Assembly (NCBI GenBank): GCA_033807695.1
Contig: CM066302.1
Span: forward strand, 2,480,001 to 2,544,000
Length of the DNA stretch: 64,000 nt
Direction of reading: 5' to 3'
Source of the DNA: Daedaleopsis sinensis
Lineage: Eukaryota; Basidiomycota; Agaricomycetes; Polyporales; Polyporaceae
Below are positions 23,926-33,074 of this stretch, piece by piece. The notes below the pieces were generated by a model. It saw only the letters and a program-made list of their open reading frames with translations, was not told the DNA's origin and made no database searches. Positions within the stretch are counted from its first letter, which is position 1. Each line of letters opens with the position of its first letter. The position numbers were made by a program, and so were the translations under genes.

Positions 23926-24346
23926 GTGGTAAGTCGATTCTTCCACCTCGCGCTCGAGCGAGATTCCGGCACGCGACGCGCAGCGTCGCGGTCAGCCGCG
24001 CGCCATCAAATATCAGAGGTCCCCCGAGGCAAGTTCGCATCTTGGAATCACTCGCGCAGAACAATATCTGCGCGCGAGTAGACCGTCCTCACGACGCAAC
24101 TTGCGAGGCGAACTCCCCGTGCTGGAAACGTCGTCCGGGCGACGCGCAACGCGCGTTTCGCTCTCGGCGAGTCTTCCGCGGTGCGAAGAGTTCTCCGAAC
24201 TCGGGACTCAAGTCTTGGCGCGGCTCGACAGCCATTCCGTTCTGGAATCTCGTCTCATCCCAACCCATGAGACACTGGTCCCGACACGAGTACATTATCG
24301 TGGTCGGACTGCTGTAACTACGTGCTAACAGCGCAACTTAGGAAGC
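23926..24346 (+). repeat. Ngaro split direct repeat B1
   Basis: 421-bp repeat starting GTGGTAAGTCGATT and ending TTAGGAAGC, directly abutting A2. It matches B2 except for three bases that I could find. Confidence 0.92.
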
Positions 24347-24490
24347 TTGAAGTTCGGCTTGCGCGAGCTAGCGAGCGCGGGCCGAACGAGGGCTTCTTAA
24401 GCGCGGGAGGACAAATGTGGAAGGTGAAAATTCCTAGGGCGCCTCACGGCTTGCCTCCTACCACATCGTCCTCTCGCAAGTCTCTTTTAA
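24347..24490 (+). repeat. Ngaro split direct repeat A2
   Basis: 144-bp second copy of A1, immediately after B1. The joint reads AAGCTTGAAG; the AAGCTT palindrome is created by the B-A junction. Confidence 0.92.
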
Positions 24491-24517
24491 CCCACCCACC
24501 AACACCCTAGCGCTCTG

Positions 24518-24938
24518 GTGGTAAGTCGATTCTTCCACCTCGCGCTCGAGCGAGATTCCGGCACGCGACGCGCAGCGTCGCGGTCAGCCGCGCGCCATCA
24601 AATATCAGAGGTCCCCCGAGGCAAGTTCGCATCTTGGAATCACTCGGGCAGAACAATATCTGCGCGCGAGTAGACCGTCCTCACGACGCAACTTGCGAGG
24701 CGAACTCCCCGTGCTGGAAACGTCGTCCGGGCGACGCGCAACGCGCGTTTCGCTCTCGGCGAGTCTTCCGCGGTGCGAAGAGTTCTCCGAACTCGGGACT
24801 CAAGTCTTGGCGCGGCTCGACAGCCATTCCGTTCCGGAATCTCGTCTCATCCCAACCCATGAGACACTGGTCCCAACACGAGTACATTATCGTGGTCGGA
24901 CTGCTGTAACTACGTGCTAACAGCGCAACTTAGGAAGC
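24518..24938 (+). repeat. Ngaro split direct repeat B2 (right end)
   Basis: 421-bp second copy of B1 and right terminus of the element. Sequence after 24938 turns into an unrelated C/T-rich tract. Confidence 0.92.
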
Positions 24939-25430
24939 CTCGTCGTCCGACTCTGTGCTGCTCGTCGTCCGCCGCTCTGGTCAGCCCGCCCGGCGCCTTT
25001 CTCTCTCCCGCCCCCCGCTTGTCTTCGGGCCGGCCGCTCGGCGCTCCTCTTCCTCCCGATCGGCGCTCCTCTTCCTCCCGCTCGGCGCTCCTCTTCCTCC
25101 CGCTCGGCGCTCCTCTTCCTCCCGCTCCCCGCTCGCCTATCTCCCGCTCGTCGCCCGCCCCTCTCCCGCTCGTCGCCCGCCGCTCTCCCGCCTCGCCCGA
25201 TCCCCTCGTCGCCTGCTCCACGTCGCCGCCCGCCCTGTCCACCACGTCGCTCTCGCTCTCCAGCACATCGCCCGCCCGTCGCTCTCGCTCTCTCCAGCAC
25301 GTCGCTTGCCATTCTCCCGCATCGCCCGACTCTCCCCTCGTCGCCTGCTCCCCTCCCACCACTGTGCAGCCCGCCACCGCCCTCGCTCTGTTCAGCCCGC
25401 CCGCCTCTGCCACTGCCCAGCTCGTGCCGA
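24939..25430 (+). repeat. C/T-rich tract with a 22-bp minisatellite
   Basis: Strand-asymmetric pyrimidine-rich sequence directly after the Ngaro right end. At 25037-25124 it holds four near-identical 22-bp units of the form CTCGGCGCTCCTCTTCCTCCCG (second unit starts with A). Looser CTCCCGCTCGTCGCCCGC variants continue to about 25430. Long reading frames here are products of the repeat composition. Confidence 0.8.
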
Positions 25431-25772
25431 TGATCCCATTACTACGCCGGCCATCACTCACCCGCGTTCCTGCTGCTGTATCAATACAACCCGAAGTAAA
25501 ACCGACCGACCTAGCATACATAGTGATGTCATGTACTCTTATACTACTTAGTATGCATATAAGTATGTTGTAATGTTGATCGCCAGGCACCGAGGCAGTT
25601 ACTTGCACAGCAGCGATGCCCGAGACCAATTGTCGCTTCACGATCATCATGTTAAATGACGTCACTAGTAGCACATAACGATCCAAGCAATATAGTCAGT
25701 GCACTTATTGTATACATAATGTCATAGGCAGCACGCCGTCATTCAAGGTGCAACAACCTTCAAGCTTCAAGC

Positions 25773-26327
25773 TCAAGCATCGAGATTCGGGTTCCTCAAG
25801 TCCTCACTACAAAGTTGGTCGCCTGCCACTGGAACGCGAACATCAGCGCGCGTCTTAATCTATGCGATACGGTTAGTCGTTTTATACCCAATGTATTGCA
25901 TATCCTCATTAGCTACTCACTTTGATTGCAGTTTCTTGGTTAACAAGCCGTCGTGGGGCTGTATACAAGATATCAGCCAGTGCTTTCGTCCACAACATCA
26001 TAAGACACACCCTGTGCCGGACGAAACGAATTGTTGCAAGATTCGCGTTCATTGGCGTGAACGCGCACTTCGAGCCTTTTCCTGGGACCTCCTCGTACCC
26101 GAAACCGAGGTCTACCATGGCCTGCACCATCCGCCTTGTCACTACCGCTCCGAGAAAGGGTCTAATATGTAACTTACCTGTATAAACTCCTCCCATCGCA
26201 GCTCGACTCTAGCTCTTCCACCAATGTTGAAGATGCTTTCAAATACCTGCGCTGTAAGTCAGCCTATGTTATCAAAGGTACACGCCTCACGTACATAGTA
26301 GTATCGTCTGTCAATGTCGAGTACCAT
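25773..26327 (-). CDS. Small four-exon gene, possible HicA-like fold
   Basis: Predicted 129 aa from exons 26327-26295, 26246-26178, 26121-25921 and 25859-25773 on the minus strand. All introns are GT-AG and phase 0, and the last has a CTAAC branch point. The start has a good context (accATGG). The core ...YYVFESIFNIGG, RWEEFIQAMVDLGFGYEEV, PGKGSKCAFTP and ATIRF follows the order seen in a fungal domain I associate with the HicA fold (WxxFVxAMxxLGF, glycine turn, xxFxPP, IxFHRPH). However, the expected HRPH is replaced by VRHR and the C-terminal helix is altered. It could be a short functional gene or a decayed end of a longer one. The assignment is tentative and no activity is implied. Confidence 0.45.
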
Positions 26328-28617
26328 GGTCGCCTTCGCTGCAGTCCGCGCTGTGCAACGTAGAGCTCAGTACGCGCAATGCCCCGTCCTGAGGCACGCC
26401 AAAAATAGCACCCCATGGACAAGAGCGCCCTATTCACGCGCGACCCCGCCCTCTCTGCTTTGCGGCATGGTTCTGTTCTGCGCTGTTGTAGCAGACTGTT
26501 GTGGTCTGAGACAGTCAGTGCGAGTCACATTGGCCCTTCCGACACTCCAAGCTCCTCGCCGCCGAGCACTTTGGCGACACAGCACTGAATGCATCCCTCC
26601 CCGAGTCGTACTCGCCAACATGTTCCCTCCATCCGTCAGTCTCCTCCCCTCCCCCCGCCCGCCTGAGCTCAAGTCGCCGACGAACATCGTCCGGATGACC
26701 GCGCTCGTGCGCTCGAGACCGCTGGTAGCTGCGTCCGAGCCCGCCGTGCATCCACGCATCGCACGTCGGCCGTGTTCGCACACGCTGCACCCTTCCACGA
26801 CCATCCCCATCGCGCAACCGCACCTCGCGCGCCCGCGCGCCATCCATCCCAGGCCTGCGGTCACACATCCTCGGCCGACATCCCAGCACACGCGTGTCCC
26901 CACTTGGTGCTCCCGCTGTACACCATCGCGCCACCAACGCTCGTTGTCTCGCGCGCAATCCGCGACGCTGGACACGATCGCGCGACCAAGCCGCGACATC
27001 CTGCGACCGTCCGTCAACGTTCACAACGTTCACCCCCCACCCCTAGGCATGACGCGCGGCAGAGCGGCAAGGATTGAGCTCGTCCCACGACGCGCGCCGT
27101 CCGACTACCGCGCTCCGCCAACCTCCCTCCGACGAAAGCCCGCATCAGGCCAGCACCGTGCTTGATGACGTCTGCGAGCGACCACCGACTCTTGCGCGCC
27201 CGTTGTGACGTCTCCGGGCTCCACGTCTGCCTGCCTCACACCGACGTCTGCCGGCCCCACTTATGCGGGCGACCGTCTATGTCCGCGCACGACCCTCGAG
27301 CACCCAGCCCGCCGCGTCCGCGGGGCCGACGTACGCCTGCGACCAGGTCCGCGTGGGGCGCCGATGTCCACGTGCGACTGCCGACATCCGCGCGCGACGA
27401 CCGACATCCGACCCGCGCACTACCCCCCAGGACCCAGCCCGCCGACGTCTGCGACCATGTCTGCGTGGGGGACATCCCCGCGCGACCGCTGACATGCGCG
27501 TCCTACCACCGACCTCCTCAGGTGGGCCCTGCCCCTCGACGGGTGCACGCCCATCGCTCAGCTGAGCAGCTATCGCCCAGCTAGGCATGCCCGCGCCCAC
27601 GACGGTGCACGCGACCCCGCCATCTCGAACGCACGCGTCTGCTGAAGAGTCCATCCCCCACTACGCACACGATGTCGGACAGATGCACACGATGTCGGCC
27701 GCGTGTGCAGCCATTGCTACGGTGTACGCGAGTCCGCGGTCTCGAACCTGGCGCATCACACGATGTCGGACGCGTCCGCGGTCATCGTGCAGCTGCCATC
27801 GCCCAGCTGAGCATCTCCCCGCCCACTGCGGGGCATGCCACTCAGCGATCTCGAGCCTCGCGCGCATCACACAGCCTTTGACGGATCCGCGGTCATCGCC
27901 CTGCTGAGCATCTCGCCGCAACCGGCCATCGCGCAACTCCGCACGACATCAAACACGTCCGCCGCTATCGTGCAGTCGAGCAGGTCCGCCCCCACGACCA
28001 TGCTCGCAAACCCGCTATTTCGAGCCTGCCGCGCATCGCGCCGGGTCAGACGCATGCGTGGCCATCTCGCAGCTGAGCATCACCCCGCCGCGACACGCGT
28101 GAGGGCGCGCCCCCGAGCCTCGCGATGGGGGCGCAAGTACTTGGTAGTCGCGCCGTCATCCCGGGCTACGAGCTCGGCTCGCGCTGCCCACCGACGTAGC
28201 TAGCAGGTCCGCCACGACGCTTCACGCTACCCCGGCGGGGACCACAACCGCGAAGATGCACTCACCAGCGCACATGTCGCTGTCTCCGGCGGCGCCTTCG
28301 GTAACCTCGAAGTCGACATTTGTCAACCTGCACGTCGTCTGCGCTCCCTGGGCCCGCCAATGTAAGATCGCGCCGACCTGATCCACACTCTCTCAGACAT
28401 CTCGCATAGGTCATACACCAGCAATGTTACGACCAGACTAACCTTTTGCTCTCATGTACTTCTGTCCCATGCGTCCGGTGCTCTCTCTAGCAGCAACCAC
28501 TCCTTTGTTAGCTGTCAAGTCGTGCGTCACACCTTATATGGCTTGGGTCATTCAAGAATGCGACATGATGCCCTATGGAGAGACCTTGTGAATACACATT
28601 GTCACGACAAACAAGGC
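26328..28617. other. Low-complexity C-rich region, no gene
   Basis: About 2.3 kb of C/G-rich, loosely repetitive sequence. Between 27190 and 27500 phrases such as GACGTCTGC, CCGACATCC and GCGCGACGACCG recur at irregular spacing. Between 27650 and 28080 a block containing CGATGTCGGACG, ATCGCCCAGCTGAGCATC and CGCGCATC recurs about three times in divergent form. Long frames exist on both strands but all have repeat-driven composition (Pro/Arg/His/Ser) and none looks like a protein. From 28200 to 28617 no feature is seen. Confidence 0.5.
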
Positions 28618-29255
28618 TCAATTGCGGTCCTCTCGCGACCATCTATCAGCCCATGTCGCTAGGTTGTCCAAAGGAGTCGGCATGACGCCGTCGACGAACG
28701 CTTCAGCCTGACGTTACGACGGTCAGTGTATGGCAGTTGTTCTTTTGGAGGGACGTCACTTACCGGCAAAAAGGTGCGTGCGTCGATCCACAGCATACTC
28801 ATCCGCAAATTGTCTTCCGCATGCATGTCATGGCAGACCTCCAGGACGAGCAAAGTCAGCCGTCGCCACTCCTCCTGCAGTTGAGCCTCGACCCTTCCAG
28901 ACGAGCGACTTCCAAAGTACCGTAAGATTGCCACTAACTGCGAGAGCGCGTGCTGGTGGTCTTCATGCAGGCGATCCATGGGCACTGGTTGAGGCAGACC
29001 TTCCCTCCAAGCTGTTGTGGCTTGAAGGGTGGCAGGAAACGGAAACTGGCGATCGCGCGTGAGTCCCAGCAGGGCATTCAGCATTCCGCGACTCACTACT
29101 CTGCTGCGCAGCCATGTCCCGGTGTCCGGCGCGATGTTCTCCAAGTCCACTCGAATATTAATGTGGGCGATGCCTGCATCGTGCCGAGCCACACCGTCGT
29201 GTATTAGGAGGCGGGCAGTCCGGGGACTCCAAAGTGGGGGTTGCGGCGCTATCAT
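28618..29255 (-). CDS. Two-exon gene of unknown function
   Basis: Predicted 193 aa from exons 29255-28764 and 28707-28618 on the minus strand; GTAAGT donor, CAG acceptor, phase 0. I do not recognise it. The protein is mostly helical with no signal or membrane segment. It has a Trp/Arg-rich middle (LQEEWRRLTLLVLEVCHDMH) and a C-terminal exon, AEAFVDGVMPTPLDNLATW followed by an ADRWSRE-type tail, which looks like a natural ending. The N-terminus is less certain: the Pro/Arg-rich start could be the 3' part of a longer first exon. It stands alone between low-complexity sequence and a transposon remnant. Confidence 0.5.
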
Positions 29256-30009
29256 CTCTGCGTGCGTTTCTAGAGAGTGATCCCAGGGAATTGGGGCTCC
29301 CCATGAGGCTCCCTACCAGCCCCGAACATCTGCTTAGCTGCGTATCGTAGTCTTGCAACGTGGACACACCTGTTCATCCTCATCGTGCCAGCCATCTGGT
29401 CCCCACCCTCCCCCAATCGGCTCTCCCCACCTGAAGTCGGACGCCGTGTCTTGCTGCGCGCGCGTGTCGCGGACGCCGTGGTATCTTGATAATTCGAAGC
29501 CCATGGTGTCGCACAAGAGAGACGCGGTTTGGAAGAACAGTCGCCCAGCGAAACACGACCTCTTCGGGGCCTGATGCGTGCGCGCGCGCGCGCGCCTCCC
29601 AACGGACTCCCGCGCGCTAACTTGACATCTCACGCTAGCGATATTGTTCTGATGGTCTATGCCCCGTCCTATACTCCATGTTCTCTCCTTGACGGTCACG
29701 CGTACTCGTTTTCCTATGACTCCTAGTCAGCTACATTATAATAATGTGTCAATGTACCGCCCACTCATCTTCGCCCTCGTTCGTTGGATGCTCGAACACC
29801 CGTATGTAAATATCCACCTGCGTATTATACTATTTGTCACTGTGCTGTATCTAGGACGCGTCCATGTATGTTGGTCCCGAAGTACATTCAGTCCGATATA
29901 TACACGTCAAAGAGTATCATGTACGAATGACATTATTAAGGAGGGTGACGCCAAAGGCACGGCGCGATGGAATACGAGAGTGAGTATCACGAATGCGGTC
30001 CAGAAGAAA
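29256..30009. other. Intergenic, no gene seen
   Basis: No supported gene. A short alternating purine-pyrimidine run (GCGCGCGCGCGCGCG, about 29579-29594) lies here, and the sequence becomes AT-rich after 29640. Confidence 0.45.
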
Positions 30010-30480
30010 TCAGTACGACGGTAGCAGGACGTGATACTGGAGCACATGGATGCAAAGGGAATTATTAAACGTCCATTCCTTGACGGCGTTTGGCACGTGG
30101 ATCACAACGGGTACATACAGAACGTCAGAGTCGGGTATATTGTTGTGGTCGTCTTGCAGGTCACCCTGTTCTCCGAATGGTAAGAAGATGTTAGTCTGGC
30201 TTTGAGGACTTCGCAACACACATGCTTACCCTCTAGAACATCCACTCGTCCAGGTCCATGCTAGCGTTACCTCCGAGGGTGTTCGCCAGGGCCACGCCAA
30301 CCTCGGAGAGGTCTCCTGCGACGCGCGAGGATTCCGGGGTGACACAACAGCTTATAGCCCTTGTCGTCGTTGATCCTGGCCTCCAGCTGAACCAGGGTGG
30401 GAGGATGTCCGTGCTTGTAAGCCTCAACCACCTGATTTCTTTCATAATGGTTCCTGAGGTCTGCAAGGAGGTGGCGTGCA
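30010..30480 (-). pseudogene. Decayed coding remnant of unknown family
   Basis: On the minus strand two frames each look coding in turn: EAYKHGHPPTLVQLEAR and INDDKGYKLL in one, then RVAGDLSEVGVALANTLGG in another, implying a frameshift near 30340. The second segment runs into a TAG just before a GTAAGC donor. A further protein-like exon follows (FLPFGEQGDLQDDHNNIPDSD, then VLYVPVVIHVPNAVKEW). I do not recognise the family. A frameshift plus a premature stop make it a pseudogene, possibly the tail of another mobile element. Confidence 0.4.
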
Positions 30481-30521
30481 TGGTGCTGAATGCGTGTGTA
30501 GAGAGCAGCTATGAGGTCCTC

Positions 30522-31199
30522 TTAAAGTTCGCTGACAATCAGCAAGTCCGCGTCCTCTGTGTCGATCATCGCATTGTGAGTGGATGCATCTCCAACGCTG
30601 CCTATGGTTTCATCAGACACACTGGTCGCATTGCCACTCTCAAACTCTTTTCTGAACAAAAGCCCCTCTGGAAGGAGGCTCTCCTGATCAAACAACCCAG
30701 TCAGCTCACACTGATACGTACGTGCAGGTGACCAGACTCACCATGGTCAGCTTCAAGTCTGCCACATCTGCTTCACTCTGGATGTATGAGTGAAGCACTC
30801 TGCACTGAATCCGAAGCAGGCGATAGTCATTGGACATCAACATCGCCTCCTCAGGAGTGAGCTTCCTGATGTTGTCAGCGTCTGCCATGGAGGGTATGGG
30901 CCTGTCCAATGCATGTCGCACAAGTATGTCAGGTAGGCGTGAGGGACTGGTCCGAGTCACTAGTACTTACCTCATTGCCGCAGGTGCATCCTGGCGGGTT
31001 AGGCCTATATGCCATGCCTGTTTTCCCTGCAGCCTAGATGTCTCGAGATTGTACTGTGTGGCGTTCAAGGAGTAGTGGGTGTAGAGTGTGTCACTCGTCT
31101 GTTTGTGGCCCAGCAGGGCCTTGGTGGCATCGCCGCCTGCAGTACGCATATGAGCGGTTGCCCCTCCTTGCCGGATAGAATACGCCGTTGCATCTGGAC
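30522..31199 (-). pseudogene. Tyrosine-recombinase-like gene, C-terminal half
   Basis: Three phase-consistent exons on the minus strand (31199-30971, 30901-30742, 30704-30522) encode the last 189 aa of a protein ending at a normal stop. The first exon has YSIRQGGAT, ALLGHKQTSD and TLYTHYS, which fit the RxxG, H and Tyr positions of a tyrosine recombinase C-terminus. The rest is an acidic helical tail unlike a bacterial integrase. It may derive from a Crypton-like or other fungal YR element. The 5' half is missing: the acceptor at 31200 is preceded by only about 80 bases before the Helitron 3' end at 31282, so the Helitron seems to have landed in an intron or removed upstream exons. Assignment rests on these motifs only. 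Confidence 0.5.
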
Positions 31200-31281
31200 C
31201 TAACAGCCATCATTTCGTCACTTGTGGGGAAGTAGGCCAGGTCTGGCACGGTACGATTGATGAGTATAGTGGGTGAGTACA

Positions 31282-31306
31282 TTAGAATACAATAATTGCT
31301 GTATGA
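31282..31306 (-). repeat. Helitron 3' terminal hairpin and CTAA end
   Basis: Read on the minus strand: ATACAG, a 6-base loop, TTGTAT, then TCTAA, followed outside by T. Short hairpin plus CTRR is the standard Helitron 3' terminus; the host base after it fits insertion between A and T. Confidence 0.65.
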
Positions 31307-31338
31307 TTAAATACAAATGTTTTGTAAGGAATAATATA

Positions 31339-32241
31339 TTACAGTATAGTGTAGATTGCTAAAGTCACCACGTAGTCCTTCTTGATGGCTTGTAGCTTTT
31401 GATAAGGTAGGTGAATGATGTTATCACTGTATGTAACATTCTCACCTGCATTGCCTGGGAGAGCACTGTCATGGAACCATATACCGCCTGACTTGTCAAT
31501 GACTTTACACACAAAGTGTTTGGTGAGCTCTCCAGTGGAAATGTATACCACTCCACAGAGTCTATACATCTGATCTACTTCTGGAAAAACAATCTGGTAA
31601 TCCAATCGCATTTTGTGTCCATCAATGATGAATGAGATGAATGGAGGCCGAGCATTGTATTCTCTATATCTTAGCATTGGATAAGGGCAGTGTGGGCAAG
31701 GAGTTTCTCTTTGCTGTGTTCTCAATGCATGTATCCATTTTGATGTTGTCTTACCTCTATATGTACCTAACTTCTCTGGATTATTCTTCCATGTGTTCTC
31801 TATACATGTCCACATTACTTGTGACGAATGATTAACATCTGACTTATAATCACAGCAATGGCAAATGTTAGTTTTGGTTAGAATGTCTTCATCTACTGCT
31901 AGGAGTCTCTCAGCTAGCTCATAAAGATCAGTATAAGTCTTCCCTCGTGCAGCTAATTCAGGATTCTCGCAACCAAGCATATCTCGGATGTGATTTCTAG
32001 CCTGAATGACGGTCATCCTCGGTGGTGTGGCCAGAGATTGCTTGAATACCTGCTCCATTTTGAGAAGGACATCACTTTGTGGTGAGGCTTCCGTTCTCCA
32101 AGCATCGGGGGACTCAGTGTACACCGATAAGAGTATAGTTAACATGCTATCATATGCACAACTCCAATTGTCCTTGTCCCAAGGGATTCCTCTAAAAGTC
32201 TTGCCCTTGGGCGGTGGTTTGGCTTGGATAAGGCTGAACAC
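31339..32241 (-). pseudogene. Helitron C-terminal cysteine-protease domain, detached
   Basis: 300-aa frame resembling the ubiquitin-hydrolase-like cysteine proteases found fused to Rep-helicases in some eukaryotic Helitrons. The candidate catalytic Cys28 is in NWSCAYDS, His242 in ELTKHFVCK and Asp258 in WFHDSA. Two zinc-binding pairs, CHCC (127-130) and CPHC (182-185), sit between them. The apparent start codon and first four residues come from the terminal inverted repeat of the inserted MITE. Without the MITE this frame continues directly from the helicase frame. It is therefore a separated domain, not an independent gene. Confidence 0.8.
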
Positions 32242-33074
32242 GGATCGATCCGTAGGTTATCCGGACCCGGACCTACAGGTCAGAGGGTCCCTCGGGGTCC
32301 TACCTAGACCCGGAAAGATCCGATCCGGCGCTTGATCCGGATCCGGACGATCCGGATCCGGTACCTACAGGTCGACCTGCGCGGAGATCCGCGAAATGAT
32401 ATACCGGAGGCGTTTATTGAGACGAACCTCTCGTTATTTGTACGTAGGTACCGGTGCCCACGACGCACACAATGAATCTAGGTTCGTGAGAATCCATCCA
32501 CAACTGAGCGAGATACAAGTGAATCATTCCATGCTCCCCAAGCGAAGGCGGTTATAGCACATTAGTCAGTAAATCACAGATCCTGAGAGCAATTAAGGGA
32601 ACGAAGCTCTCGTTTTTGGACGGTTGGCTGCCGGCAGTAAACCAAGCACTTGAAAATATTTTGAGCATTTATTTGTGCATGAAACGTAGTGCTAGATGCA
32701 TATCTTTGATTAGTATGTCCCGCACAAGGGCGCAGAACGGGGATACATCGTAACATTTGTAGAATATCGAATACTTAACCGATTTGAATGATACTTTGTA
32801 GACCTATAGGACCTCTAGTAAGGTAACATTGTTCAAAATGTCGAGAGATTCGCGCCGGAAGTACACCCTCTGCGGGCTGCGGATCGCTGTTTACAGATCC
32901 GTAAAATTGCGAAGGTCCGACCTGGATCCGGGACGAAATCACAAAGGTCCGACCTGGATCCGGAATGATCCGACCCGGCGCTTGATCTGGATCCGGAAGA
33001 TCCGGACCTACGGGTCAAGCGCCGGGTCGGATCCGGATCTACCTGCGCGTGACCTGACCTATTGTTCAGCCTTA
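32229..33074. mobile_element. Non-autonomous hAT-type MITE
   Basis: 846-bp insertion with 12-bp terminal inverted repeats (TAAGGCTGAACA left, TGTTCAGCCTTA right) and a perfect 8-bp target duplication GGCTTGGA at 32221-32228 and 33075-33082. The 8-bp duplication and YARNG-type TIR start identify the hAT superfamily. There is no transposase. Subterminal regions are packed with GGATCCGG/GGTCCGG-type motifs, including two near-identical copies of CGGCGCTTGATC(C/T)GGATCC (about 32326 and 32975) and an inverted copy near the right end, probably transposase-binding arrays. The middle is AT-rich and non-coding. Confidence 0.9.

Larger units (their letters stand above)
18626..24938 (+). mobile_element. 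Ngaro-type tyrosine-recombinase retrotransposon, complete
   Basis: A 6.3-kb element with split direct repeats in the order A1 (18626-18769), ORFs, B1 (23926-24346), A2 (24347-24490), B2 (24518-24938). This is the arrangement that defines Ngaro/PAT-like elements and separates them from DIRS1, which has inverted termini and an internal complementary region. A1 and A2 are both 144 bp and appear identical. B1 and B2 are both 421 bp with three differences seen. The B1/A2 junction would reproduce the joint of a circularised B2-A1 end, as expected for circular-DNA integration by the recombinase. It encodes Gag with two zinc knuckles, RT-RNase H and a tyrosine recombinase; there is no integrase, no protease and no methyltransferase ORF. 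All frames are open, so the element may be active or very recent. A 27-bp spacer separates A2 from B2. Confidence 0.92.

Noticed and set aside
18626..24938. DIRS1-type classification
   Set aside because: Termini are split direct repeats, not inverted repeats with an internal complementary region, and no methyltransferase frame is present.
26314..27165. 283-aa open frame on the plus strand
   Set aside because: Composition (Pro, Arg, His, Ser) follows the C-rich low-complexity DNA; no splice pattern or conserved block.
30522..31199. Captain recombinase of a Starship-type giant element
   Set aside because: The R/H/Y motifs are generic. Starships are described from Pezizomycotina, the gene is truncated, and no cargo boundaries were seen.
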